This document shows, piece by piece, positions 32,967 to 42,205 of a stretch of DNA of 64,000 nucleotides (the first letter of the stretch is position 1; each line of letters begins with the position of its first letter). The position numbers were made by a program, and so were the translations under genes. Origin of the DNA: Vairimorpha ceranae. Taxonomy: Eukaryota; Microsporidia; Nosematidae. The stretch is taken from positions 1 through 64,000 of the forward strand of contig NW_020169299.1 in assembly GCF_000988165.1 (NCBI RefSeq), given 5' to 3'. The notes beneath the pieces were generated by a model. The model was given only the letters and a program-made list of their open reading frames with translations, was not told where the DNA came from and made no database searches.

Positions 32967-35759
32967 TTACTCTAACAACTTACATACATTACTAAATTTA
33001 AACCATTTAGGATCTTTCACTCTCTTTTTTATATTATCATAATTATCCATACATTTATCTATATCTGTAAATACCACTTGATTCCCTTGTATTCCCACTA
33101 CTCCAATATTATTTTCTTTACAAGAATCTACTGCTTTAAATCCTAGCAATGATGCATTAATTCTATCCATAGGAGAAGGATTAAGTCCTTCTTGTAATCT
33201 ACCTAATACACCATAATCAGTATCAAATAGACATAATCCATCTGTCTCTAACACTTTACAGAAAGATTCTGTAGAGATAGAACAGAAAGTCTTTTCATTT
33301 CTAAATATTATTGTACTAGTTCTTTTATCATCCTTAAATTTCTGTCTAAGCCTGTGTGCAGTCTCTGATAAATGGCTTATTAAATATTTCCTTTCTGGTA
33401 TAAAACAATCAAAAGCACATGCTGCTATTGCACTCATACAAGTAAGATATCCACACACACCTGCTATTTCTAGAACAAAGACATTTCTTCTAAGAGACAG
33501 TGAACTTAACTTTGCACAATCAGAAACTTTTAAGATTGTATTTAGTGCTGTGTCAGAGCCTATAGAATAATCTGTCATAGGGATATTATTTATAGAAGAG
33601 GAAGGTATTAAAATTATAGAAAGATTGTCTTCTACATTATTTATAATATCTTCATTTGTATTTAATCTTGAATAAGTTGTATTATCTTTTATTATATCTT
33701 CCTCACATGTATCAATAGTATTAGATTCAATAGTGTTAGAATTATCTTTATATGATTTAACCAAATTATTTTCAATACACTTCCTTCTCTTAATTATACT
33801 TTTAAATTCATATAACACTTCTAGTGAATCTTCATCACCAATAATAATAAGTCCTTTTAAATTATGTTTTTTCATCTGTTTCTTTATATCACACTCTGCC
33901 ACTCCCAGTCCTAATATTGTCCCTCCATTATTAAACTCATTACCAAATTCATACATTTCAGGTTTAAAAAGGCTGTCATTCATAAACCCTTCTAATCCAT
34001 TACATATACACATAGGCTCTATATTACAAGCATAACAGTACTGTATAACACTATTAAGTGCAGTATTCATACCTGATGATCTTTTACCACATTGTAATAT
34101 TCCTATTCTATAATTAAATACAGTACTATTAGATATACTTGTATTCTCATTTATATATTTATTCTGTAGTTCTATATTATTATTTACTAGTACTCTAAGG
34201 TTTAAATCTTCTAAACACCTGGCTTTACTCTGCCTTTTATTCTGTAAAATACACAGATAGAAAGATAAAGAAGTTCTGAAAAGATCTCCTCTACATTTTA
34301 AAATAGATTTAAAATCATAATTATTTTCATATCCTTTTACTATGTCATTTTGGTTAATAACTTCTGTTAAGTCTTTAGTAATAATATCTCCATTAGATGA
34401 TATTACTATTTTACTAGTATTAGATTTATTTTTTATTGATTTTTCTATTTCTTTAAAAGCTCTAATACCAGAGAGTGTACCTAAAATCCTGTCTGATGCA
34501 GAAGTAGGTCCCCCTCTTTGTACATGACCAAGTTTTAATAATCTTACATCTATATTCTGTTTCTTAATATAATCTACCATTTCTGATGGATCTATTTGAT
34601 TTCCTTTTCTATCTAGTGCTCCTTCTGATACTATTATGAATATACCAGGTTTACCGTGTTTTCTTCCATATTCAATATGTCCTAACACTTCCTTTCTCCA
34701 ATCTAAAGGAGGATCTTCAGGAATAAGAAGATAATCAGCCAAGCATGAATATGCAGCCATAAGACTTAACCATCCACACTTCCTACCCATAACTTCAATA
34801 ACAAATACTCTTTGATGTGATTTCATTGTACTAGAAAGATGATCTATAGACTCTACTACTCTATTTAGGGCAGTGTCACATCCTAATGTAAAATCACATA
34901 AAGAAATATCATTATCTATTGAAGCAGGTATTCCTATGATTATTATGTCATATATATATTTATCATTTACTTCTTTATCATTTACTTCTTTATTATTGTC
35001 TTCTTTATTATTTATATATTTATTATCTACTTCTTTATCATTTATATATACATCATTTACTTCTTTATCATTTATATATTTATTATCTACTTCTTTATTA
35101 TTATCTTTTAAAAAATCAAGTTTACCTTCTTCAAGTAATTCCCTAAATAATTCTCTCCATTCATTTTTTAATATTAATGCACCTTTTAAACTTCCATCCC
35201 CTCCTAATACTATAAGACTATTAATACCTCTTTTAATTAAATTAAACACTGCCCTTTTTCTACCTTCTCTTTTGTAAAACTCTTTACTTCTAAAACTTAG
35301 AAGTACTGTTCCTCCCTCATTACTATTATGTGTCTCTGTATCCCATCCTAATTTACAAATATAATCATTTATCAACCCATCAAATCCTCTATACACACCA
35401 TAAACACTCCCTCCTGATTTAAGACAAATTCGTACAATAGCCCTTATAGCACTATTCATGCCAGGTGCATCTCCCCCACTTGTTATTATCCCTACTGATA
35501 TTAAAGATTTAGATCTTAAAAATGTCACTATAACTTTATTACCAAGTGTATCATAAATTACTTTATCTTCACTTCCAGAAATAAGAGTGTGAACATGTAT
35601 ACCTTCATTAATAGAAATAATCCTAGCTAATGATGAACTACACACCTTTATAGAATGTGTATCATACACCACATCCAGTCCTAACTCCTCATAAAGTTTA
35701 CCTAATTCATTCGATTTTGTGTCTATTGTTAGAGTAAATTCTTCAATAAAATCTTTCAT
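32967..35759 (-). CDS. PFK: ATP-dependent 6-phosphofructokinase, two-domain
   Basis: 930 residues, two tandem PFK domains as in fungal and animal enzymes; commits fructose 6-phosphate to glycolysis. The N-terminal half keeps the catalytic site: GIITSGGDAPGMN (90-102), GGDGS (186-190), PASIDNDI (278-285, proton-abstracting Asp), TLGCDTALN and IEVMGRKCGW (321-330). The C-terminal half is degenerate (LQCGKRSSGMN instead of GGDAPG; GDEDS instead of GGDGS; SSSINNIPMTDYSIGSDTALN), as expected of the regulatory half. Residues about 221-270 are an inserted array of NKEV/NDKYIN-type repeats between GGDGS and the catalytic loop, encoded by short tandem DNA repeats. About 80 residues precede the first domain. 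The start at 35759 has no CCC tract immediately upstream. Confidence 0.95.
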   Translation of the reverse strand: MKDFIEEFTLTIDTKSNELGKLYEELGLDVVYDTHSIKVCSSSLARIISINEGIHVHTLISGSEDKVIYDTLGNKVIVTFLRSKSLISVGIITSGGDAPGMNSAIRAIVRICLKSGGSVYGVYRGFDGLINDYICKLGWDTETHNSNEGGTVLLSFRSKEFYKREGRKRAVFNLIKRGINSLIVLGGDGSLKGALILKNEWRELFRELLEEGKLDFLKDNNKEVDNKYINDKEVNDVYINDKEVDNKYINNKEDNNKEVNDKEVNDKYIYDIIIIGIPASIDNDISLCDFTLGCDTALNRVVESIDHLSSTMKSHQRVFVIEVMGRKCGWLSLMAAYSCLADYLLIPEDPPLDWRKEVLGHIEYGRKHGKPGIFIIVSEGALDRKGNQIDPSEMVDYIKKQNIDVRLLKLGHVQRGGPTSASDRILGTLSGIRAFKEIEKSIKNKSNTSKIVISSNGDIITKDLTEVINQNDIVKGYENNYDFKSILKCRGDLFRTSLSFYLCILQNKRQSKARCLEDLNLRVLVNNNIELQNKYINENTSISNSTVFNYRIGILQCGKRSSGMNTALNSVIQYCYACNIEPMCICNGLEGFMNDSLFKPEMYEFGNEFNNGGTILGLGVAECDIKKQMKKHNLKGLIIIGDEDSLEVLYEFKSIIKRRKCIENNLVKSYKDNSNTIESNTIDTCEEDIIKDNTTYSRLNTNEDIINNVEDNLSIILIPSSSINNIPMTDYSIGSDTALNTILKVSDCAKLSSLSLRRNVFVLEIAGVCGYLTCMSAIAACAFDCFIPERKYLISHLSETAHRLRQKFKDDKRTSTIIFRNEKTFCSISTESFCKVLETDGLCLFDTDYGVLGRLQEGLNPSPMDRINASLLGFKAVDSCKENNIGVVGIQGNQVVFTDIDKCMDNYDNIKKRVKDPKWFKFSNVCKLLE
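34955..35103. repeat. In-frame tandem repeats inside PFK
   Basis: TTTATCATTTACTTCTTTAT-type units of 12-24 bases, encoding about 50 residues of NDKEV, NKYIN and NDKYI repeats within the catalytic domain of PFK. The reading frame is kept throughout. Confidence 0.85.
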
Positions 35760-35764
35760 GCACT

Positions 35765-36425
35765 AAATAATTTTTAAATATTTATATTTTAAAAAAACCA
35801 ATAAAATTTAAGGAAGACAAACAAACAAAATGTACAAATAAAATCAAATATATAATATTACGCAATGTTCTCTGGTACAGAAAATTTAAATAAAATAAAG
35901 TTAACCTTATTTTAAATGTGTGGTATTATTAGTGGATCTATAAAATAATTAATATAAATCATGACACAATTACAATGTAAAAATCATGTAATTTTATTTA
36001 ATATTCCACCAATTAAAATATATGTCATTATTTGTTAAAAATAGTAGACTTTTAATTACCTCTTGTATTAGAAAATATAATATCTCATGACATTAAGTTA
36101 CAGATTTAACAGTTTGTATTTACAAAATCTATGTTTTATTCTAACATAACAATTTATGTAAATAAATTCTGCTCTTTAGATTAATATCTATCATGTATTT
36201 TTCAAATTTATGTAAATTTATTCTTTAAAATACCAACTTTTAATGCATTTTTTTACAAATGTAAATATAAGCTTTTTAAATATCAAATCCCTTATATTTT
36301 TTCTAATAAAATCTTAAATATTTTCTATAAATTCTTAAATATCATCATTTTAATTTTTAATAAAAAGGGCAATCTGCAATTAAAACTAATAAAATAAGTA
36401 CATACATAAAGGCACATCATGTCTA
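35765..36425. other. Spacer between divergent PFK and uS11 genes
   Basis: AT-rich, no gene. It should hold both promoters; the PFK start lacks an adjacent CCC tract. Early copies of the TAAATATTTTCTATAAA repeat begin near 36300. Confidence 0.5.
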
Positions 36426-36430
36426 TTAAA

Positions 36431-36496
36431 AAGAAAGAACACACATTATTTGTGATCCCTTTTCAACGGGATTACAAATAATGTATGTTCTTTCTA
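36431..36496. repeat. Long hairpin upstream of uS11
   Basis: Arms AAGAAAGAACACACATTATT... and its reverse complement pair over about 29 bases with two mismatches around the short loop TTTTCAAC. The stem ends in GGGATCAC/GTAATCCC-like bases near the loop and runs into the TTCTTTCTATAAA repeat array. It could be a foldback element or a structured RNA. Confidence 0.8.
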
Positions 36497-36610
36497 TAAA
36501 ATCTTAAATATTTTTTCTATAAAATCTTAAATATTCTTTCTATAAAATCTTAAATATTCTTTCTATAAAATCTTAAATATTTTTTCTGTAAAATCTTAAA
36601 TATTTTTTAT
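36489..36610. repeat. 23-base tandem repeat in the uS11 promoter region
   Basis: Five to six copies of a unit near TTCTATAAAATCTTAAATA plus TTC, ending only about 20 bases before the ATG. Diverged copies also precede the hairpin. Confidence 0.82.
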
Positions 36611-36628
36611 AATTTTTTACACCCTAAA

Positions 36629-37036
36629 ATGACTGAAGTTATTGAAAGTAAAAATGAATACACTGCAATCTGTCATATAAAAGCTACTAAGAATAACACT
36701 ATTATTCATGTTACTGATATGACTGGCAGTGAAACCATATGTAGAATATCTGGTGGTATGAGAGTTAAATCAAAAAGGGATGAAGGATCACCTTATGCTG
36801 CTATGATTGCTGCTCAGGAAGTGGCTGCTATTATCGCCAAAAAAGGTGTTAAAACTGTACATTTTATGCTAAGAGGTGCGGGTGGTGTAAAGCCTAAAGC
36901 TCTGGGAGCTGGTGCACAGGTAGCTGTTAGATCAATTATAAGAAGTGGTATTAACATGGGAAGAATAGAAGATGTTACACCAATACCTACTGATAGAGTA
37001 AGAATGAAGGGTGGTCATAGAGGAAGAAGAGTTTAA
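36629..37036 (+). CDS. RPS14: 40S ribosomal protein uS11 (S14)
   Basis: 135 residues. Component of the small-subunit platform, contacting the 3' end region of 18S rRNA. The eukaryotic family sequence is easily read: [45 protein letters not shown] in the first half, then the [17 protein letters not shown] loop and the conserved C-terminus [25 protein letters not shown]. Length is close to the family norm, with a slightly short N-terminal extension. The ATG follows ACACCCTAAA. The next gene starts only 27 bases after its stop. Confidence 0.97.
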   Translation: MTEVIESKNEYTAICHIKATKNNTIIHVTDMTGSETICRISGGMRVKSKRDEGSPYAAMIAAQEVAAIIAKKGVKTVHFMLRGAGGVKPKALGAGAQVAVRSIIRSGINMGRIEDVTPIPTDRVRMKGGHRGRRV

Positions 37037-37063
37037 ATTAAATTTATTTTTATATCCCTATTT

Positions 37064-37300
37064 ATGCACAATGTTTTTTATTTAATTAAATTATTTACAA
37101 TTTATAAACAGCAGAACAGTGAAGACTATGTGGTTAGTAAACTTGCTTTGTATGAAGAGTATTGGAAATTTATGTGTAGAGAATGCTTCTCTTTTTATAT
37201 TCCTATAATTAACTGTGATACATTTTTAGAAAAAGATTGTTTTAGAATAATTTGTAAAATGTGCAAGAAAAATACTGTTATTAAAATATTAGAGAAATGA
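37064..37300 (+). CDS. Small Cys-rich (two CxxC) protein, possibly RNase P Rpr2/Rpp21-like
   Basis: 78 residues. Two CxxC pairs about 28 residues apart (MCRECF at 38-43, ICKMCK at 68-73) frame a short loop, preceded by a helix. This layout fits the zinc ribbon of the RNase P/MRP subunit family Rpr2/Rpp21/Snm1, but there is no diagnostic residue beyond the cysteines. The ATG follows TATCCCTATTT, 27 bases behind the uS11 stop codon, which supports a real gene despite its size. Confidence 0.7.
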   Translation: MHNVFYLIKLFTIYKQQNSEDYVVSKLALYEEYWKFMCRECFSFYIPIINCDTFLEKDCFRIICKMCKKNTVIKILEK

Positions 37301-37454
37301 TTATGTAATAAAAGAAATATATTATATAAGTGCTTTACATAATTAAGATTTAATATTATAATATTTTTATACAATAAATGGTCATATCAAAAGGACTATT
37401 TACTATTAATTATCTTTATAACCTTTGTAAAAGTAATTTTTTTTAAATAGAAGA

Positions 37455-37605
37455 AATGTACTAGGACATCTTCCTAAATACTAACGTAATAAATTGTTAT
37501 TGTACAAGAAGATTTATGTTCCTAAATAGTAACATAATAAATGGTTATTGTACAAAAAGATTTATATTCCTAAATAGTAAATAGTTATTGAACAAAAGAA
37601 GTATT
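37455..37605. repeat. Minisatellite, about 50-base unit, three copies
   Basis: Units containing CCTAAATAGTAACATAATAA and GTTATTGTACAAGAAGATTT; the last copy is shortened. It lies between two convergent genes. Confidence 0.75.
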
Positions 37606-37673
37606 TATTAGTAGATTTTTTATATAAATAAAACAATTATATTAATTTTAATAATCCAAATTTTTAATTAATA

Positions 37674-38825
37674 TTATAATTCGAGATCTATTGAATCATC
37701 AGTATAATCATATTCACTCTCATAAGAGTCTAAGGATTCTTCATACAAATCAAAAAACATTGTACCATATTCTCTATTGAAAAATTTATGATTTAAAAGT
37801 TCATCTACAGAAGGTCTTTGATTTCTATTAAGCCGCATACAACCTTTAATTAAATCCCGTAATTCAGGAGAAATATCTGAAGGATATTTAATTTTATACC
37901 GCCCAGATAAAAATTTTTCATACAAAGCTTTATCTTTCTTGTTATCAGAATCATAAAATAGTGTTCTCTCCACGCGAAGAAAAAGGAGAATAGCCCCTAC
38001 ACACCAAATATCACTTTTAAGGCCATGTATGCTATTAAAAACTACTTCTGGCGGTTTATAAGGAAATGTCCCATAATTCTTTCCTGGTAAATATATTTCT
38101 TTGTTAACAACACGTGAATAACCAAAATCAATAATTTTATATCTAATTTCATTGTTGTGATTAAATCCCATTATGTTGGCTATTTTAAGATCTAAATGTG
38201 CTATATTATTATTATGTAAATATTGTAATCCAAGTAAAAGATCATAAGCTATTTGTTTGATTATTTTTTCATCTTTTTTAACATAAGATTGAGAAACTTT
38301 ATAAGGAAGATATTCCATATACAACCATATAAGTGTTTGTGTTTCATTATTAATGTCTCTATATGTCCTAATATTAGATTTATAAGATTTTACTAAATGA
38401 GGATGTTCAAGTTTAAGAGCAATTTTATCTTCAAAAATTGGTGTTTTTTTATTCACAATTATTCTTTTTAATACTGTGTATGGTTTAGAATCAGTAAGAA
38501 AGAAAACAGCTGTAGTAAGTGTCATCTTAACAGGCTTGATTGGGAGACTTGATTTAATAAGTGCAAATTCTTTATTTTGCTCATATCTTGTCTTTTTTTG
38601 TAAACATCTATCCACTGCATTATTGATAAAATTATAGATTTCTTCTTTCTCCATTGTATCCCCAAAATTTATAAAAAAAATATTTCTTATTAAAACAAAA
38701 ACACAAAAAGTAAATATACACGAAATTGTTAATTTCTTTTTATGGCGAACAACATAATTACTTGTTTCTAACTTGGTTCTTTTGTAAAATTTCAAAAGTT
38801 TTTTTCTTGAAATGTTTTGATCCAT
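37674..38825 (-). CDS. Membrane-anchored Ser/Thr protein kinase, atypical
   Basis: 383 residues. The basic N-terminus is followed by one transmembrane helix (about 32-54), then a juxtamembrane region and a kinase domain at about 100-350. Seen: VLKR (Lys120, ATP-anchoring), HLDLKIANI (210-218, the Arg of HRD replaced by Leu), IIDFGYS (231-237), PPE in place of APE (258-260), DIWCVG, and a conserved late Arg (NQRP). The glycine-rich loop is not recognisable, so nucleotide binding may be unusual. A very acidic C-terminal tail (DSYESEYDYTDD) follows. Non-RD kinases with a signal anchor suggest an ER or surface role, by inference. No CCC tract right before the ATG; AATCCTCAGC lies about 10 bases upstream. 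Confidence 0.87.
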   Translation of the reverse strand: MDQNISRKKLLKFYKRTKLETSNYVVRHKKKLTISCIFTFCVFVLIRNIFFINFGDTMEKEEIYNFINNAVDRCLQKKTRYEQNKEFALIKSSLPIKPVKMTLTTAVFFLTDSKPYTVLKRIIVNKKTPIFEDKIALKLEHPHLVKSYKSNIRTYRDINNETQTLIWLYMEYLPYKVSQSYVKKDEKIIKQIAYDLLLGLQYLHNNNIAHLDLKIANIMGFNHNNEIRYKIIDFGYSRVVNKEIYLPGKNYGTFPYKPPEVVFNSIHGLKSDIWCVGAILLFLRVERTLFYDSDNKKDKALYEKFLSGRYKIKYPSDISPELRDLIKGCMRLNRNQRPSVDELLNHKFFNREYGTMFFDLYEESLDSYESEYDYTDDSIDLEL

Positions 38826-38829
38826 GCTA

Positions 38830-39690
38830 TTTATGCTGAGGATTAAATTTATAGAATTTTTAAATTAATTTGTTTACTTTTAAACAAAATGCCAAATGAA
38901 TTGAAATAAAAATAAATTCGTACATTTTTATGCACCATTTTACATTTTTTATATTAATTAAAATTATAGTGAATTTTGATATACAAGAGCTAAAAATATT
39001 TTATCATAATCTTAAAGACTTTTAATAAATTTTGTAGATTTTTTTAATAAATTTTAGGGATTTTTTCGATAAATAATAAAATATATTTTTCAGGATAAAA
39101 TATTTTTTAATAATTTTAAAAGACAAAAAATCTTCTTTAAGTCATTATTTATTTATTCTTCTTTCAATCATTATACTTATATCTTCTCTCAATTATATTA
39201 TTGTCATCTTCTTTAAATCATTAAATTTTCATCTATTTTCAATCATATCATTGTCATCTTCTTTCATCATCATATTATCTTATGATTATTAAAAGCATCA
39301 TTTGCTTCAAATTAATAATAATTTTTAAAATATTCAAAAATGCTTATCATTTATTTATAAACAAAGAATGATAATAGTAATTACAAACATAATTCTTCTG
39401 CCTATTCTTTTTATTGTTAGCACTGTATTCACCCAATAAAATATTGTTTGTATTCTTTTGATTTGTTTGTAAACAAACAATAAACGTATAAATAAACAGA
39501 TTGCTACAGAAAAGATAAAAAAATGCTTTTTATAAGATATGCTAGATTGCAATATTAAAGGCATGAATTTTAAACCAAAAACGAATAATTATCTTTTAGA
39601 TACACGTTTCAATTTGAATACGTCTGTTTAAAAATTTTTCTGATTAAATCAAACATATTAGATATTTATCAAACAAAAATCAAAACTAAA
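38830..39690. other. Gene-free DNA with degenerate TCTTCTTTCAATCAT repeats
   Basis: Between about 39140 and 39290 there are five loose copies of a TCATCTTCTTTCAATCATTA-like unit. Otherwise AT-rich and empty. Confidence 0.5.
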
Positions 39691-39699
39691 CTAAGAACA

Positions 39700-41741
39700 G
39701 CTTTATTAGGCAGATTTTGCAGGGGGCAAATTTTTTTTTTAAACCCTTCTTTTTCATTATTTATTACTGGACATTATTTGTAAGAAGACATTATTGTTAA
39801 AAAAATAAAAATTTAATAAAATATATATTTTATTAAAATTATAATGGTAATGAATATTGGCTATATCGACACAAACTGCACAAATTTTAATATTTTCTTT
39901 ATTAAAACTTTTTAACTCTTTTTTATAGTTTTTAAAACAAGAGGATAAAAAATAATATTTTATATTGTAGTAAATAATTGTTTTTAAAGAAAAAATAGTG
40001 GAATTTACTCCTTTTAATAATTGCTAATTTATGTTTAAGGGACAGAATAAATATATCTTTGCATATAGATCGTCTATTATTTCTATCAAGTATAAAGTGC
40101 GGTAGATAAAGTTAATAATTTATTTTGATCTATTTCTTAAAGGTATATTTTTTTTATACCATAACAATCCCATTTAAAGTATTAATATATACATTGTTTA
40201 CCCGGCTAACAAATTTAATACTATAATTACCTTCAAATGTCTAAAGAAAAATAAATTAAGATCGTTGTATACTTTTCAACAATTGGAATAAATTATAATA
40301 TAAGATAAACATGTTTTTTTATAGTAGATACAAAATAATTTTCGTTCAGCGATGTACAAGTAAAATTACTATTTTGGATGTAGATTATTCTACGGCACCA
40401 AGAAGTCATATAAATCAACATAATGCCTCGGTTGTATTTTTGCTTCCCAAATTCACTTTCATCTATCTCAACTATGTTTCCTTTTCCTTCAAGATTAAGA
40501 GAAGTTTAATAATTAAAAAAATTATCTTCATGATTAAATCTGTTAATAATCAATCCCACCTTGTCAACTCCTACACCTGTTATTCTAGCAGTTATAGGCA
40601 AAAGAGCAAAATTATACTATAAATCAACTATTTTTAAAATACCTTCTGTAGTTAATTTAGAACAATTAAAGATGGTGTTTTTGTACAAACTAAATCTACT
40701 CTTACAAATTCTATTAGTAGATCTAACTGCCAGAAAGCTATATATTTTGATCACTTCTCTACACTTATAGCATCCACTACTTGAAATATACACATTTATT
40801 GTATTTAAAATAATTTCATACTCTTCTTCACTGTTTAGTATCCTTAAAAAAGGTTAAAAAATTTAATATAGTGTATATATAAATTTGTGAAATTTTGTTT
40901 TGTTTTTTTAAATTTGTTCCTCATAGTCATATTATCTAGTAAGAAATAGAGGAGCAGGTTTTTTTGTCCTGCACTCATTAGACGTAAAAGTTTATATTGA
41001 ACACAAGTTTCTCTCTATTGTATTATTATGAACGCCTGTTTTTTGTTATCTTAAAGTTATTGAACGATTTACCATGTAGTGTTAATAAAAAAATATAACT
41101 CGAGATAAAAATAGACTTTTGCATATCTAAGAATATTGTGGATTTGATATCAAAGTGTTTTAAGAATAATAGTACTAAAGGCTGTACGTCATGCTTTTTG
41201 ATAAGAACAAAAATTATTTTTTTATTGTCACAAAACACCAAAATCTTTTTAAATTCTTTCCTGTGTTATAAATATTCTTTCTATCTTCGACTACACTATT
41301 TCTACGACAACATTGTCCCCTACAATCTGTTCTATACTCTGGAGATTTGTTTCATAAGTAGAAGGACTGCAGTTTATTTATTTTATTTTGTTTATTGCAG
41401 CCTAATATATGCATTAATAAAGTATAAAAAGTCCCTACAAACCAACCATAAATTAATTATTGAAAGCATTAAATATGATCAAGCCGTGCATTTTCAAAAA
41501 AACTGTTCTTTCAGATATTAATAAAAATTTGCAGTTTTTTCCAACTTGCACCGCAAAAAAAGCATTATCGGGGCTTTCTGTTCGTAATCGAAGCACATTA
41601 AGGCATTTTTGTCTCTGCTTTAATAGTTTTACTTAAAAATACGAATTTTGTATTTCTTCGTCGTTTGTCATCATAATTCTTCTCATTTTTAGAAAAACAT
41701 AAAAAAAAGTTTGGCCCCCTGCAATAGCTGCCTAATAAAGC
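39700..41741 (-). mobile_element. Merlin element with both terminal inverted repeats
   Basis: Ends 39700-39728 and 41713-41741 are inverted copies of GCTTTATTAGGCAG-NNNTT-GCAGGGGGC. Inside, the minus strand from about 40800 to 40360 encodes the N-terminal half of a Merlin transposase: zinc ribbon GCYKCREVIK...RICKSRF, then YKNTIFNCSKL, a TAG where Trp is expected in DLWYN, and NIVEIDESEFGKQKYNRG with the first catalytic Asp. Farther on only a doubtful YINTLNG trace of the third block is seen. Length about 2.0 kb is longer than the 1.4 kb copy at 57 kb; the extra part (41026-41521) holds a 127-codon plus frame without ATG that I cannot identify. Inactive. Confidence 0.82.
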
Positions 41742-41744
41742 AGG

Positions 41745-42200
41745 TTTTAGCCTTAAAAAATTATAATTTTTTAATACTAACGTCTTTTTTATTTTTTATA
41801 AATAATAATAAACATTTTTAATAGTGTTATATTAAATGTTTTAATTGTTAAAAGAAATATTAAATATGCTACATTTTTATATAAATAATAATTAGTTGTT
41901 AAAAGATTAAATTATCAATATTTTAATTACATGCAATATAAATAATTCTATTTTTCGACTTTAAGTTACATTTAGCTTGAGATTAAATTAGTTTATCCAT
42001 CGGGTTAATAAAATGTTGCATTTTATGTAAATTATTTGTACAATTGTTTACTTGTACTATTTTCAATTTATACTTTTTTATAATGATATACAGGAATATT
42101 TTATAAAACTTTTTTAAGATCCTTGCAGCCAAACCAAATTTTAAAATATTATTAATAATTTTTTTACTAAAAATAAATTAAACTGCAATTTTTTTACAAA
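41745..42200. other. Gene-free AT-rich DNA downstream of CHK1
   Basis: Nothing recognised. Confidence 0.4.
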
Positions 42201-42205
42201 AAAAT

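Noticed and set aside
33733..35277. Several plus-strand frames of 60-134 codons
   Set aside because: All lie antisense to PFK; Leu/Ser-rich shadows of its coding frame.
40311..40770. Two plus-strand frames of 103 and 69 codons
   Set aside because: Antisense to the Merlin transposase remains inside the 39.7-41.7 kb element.
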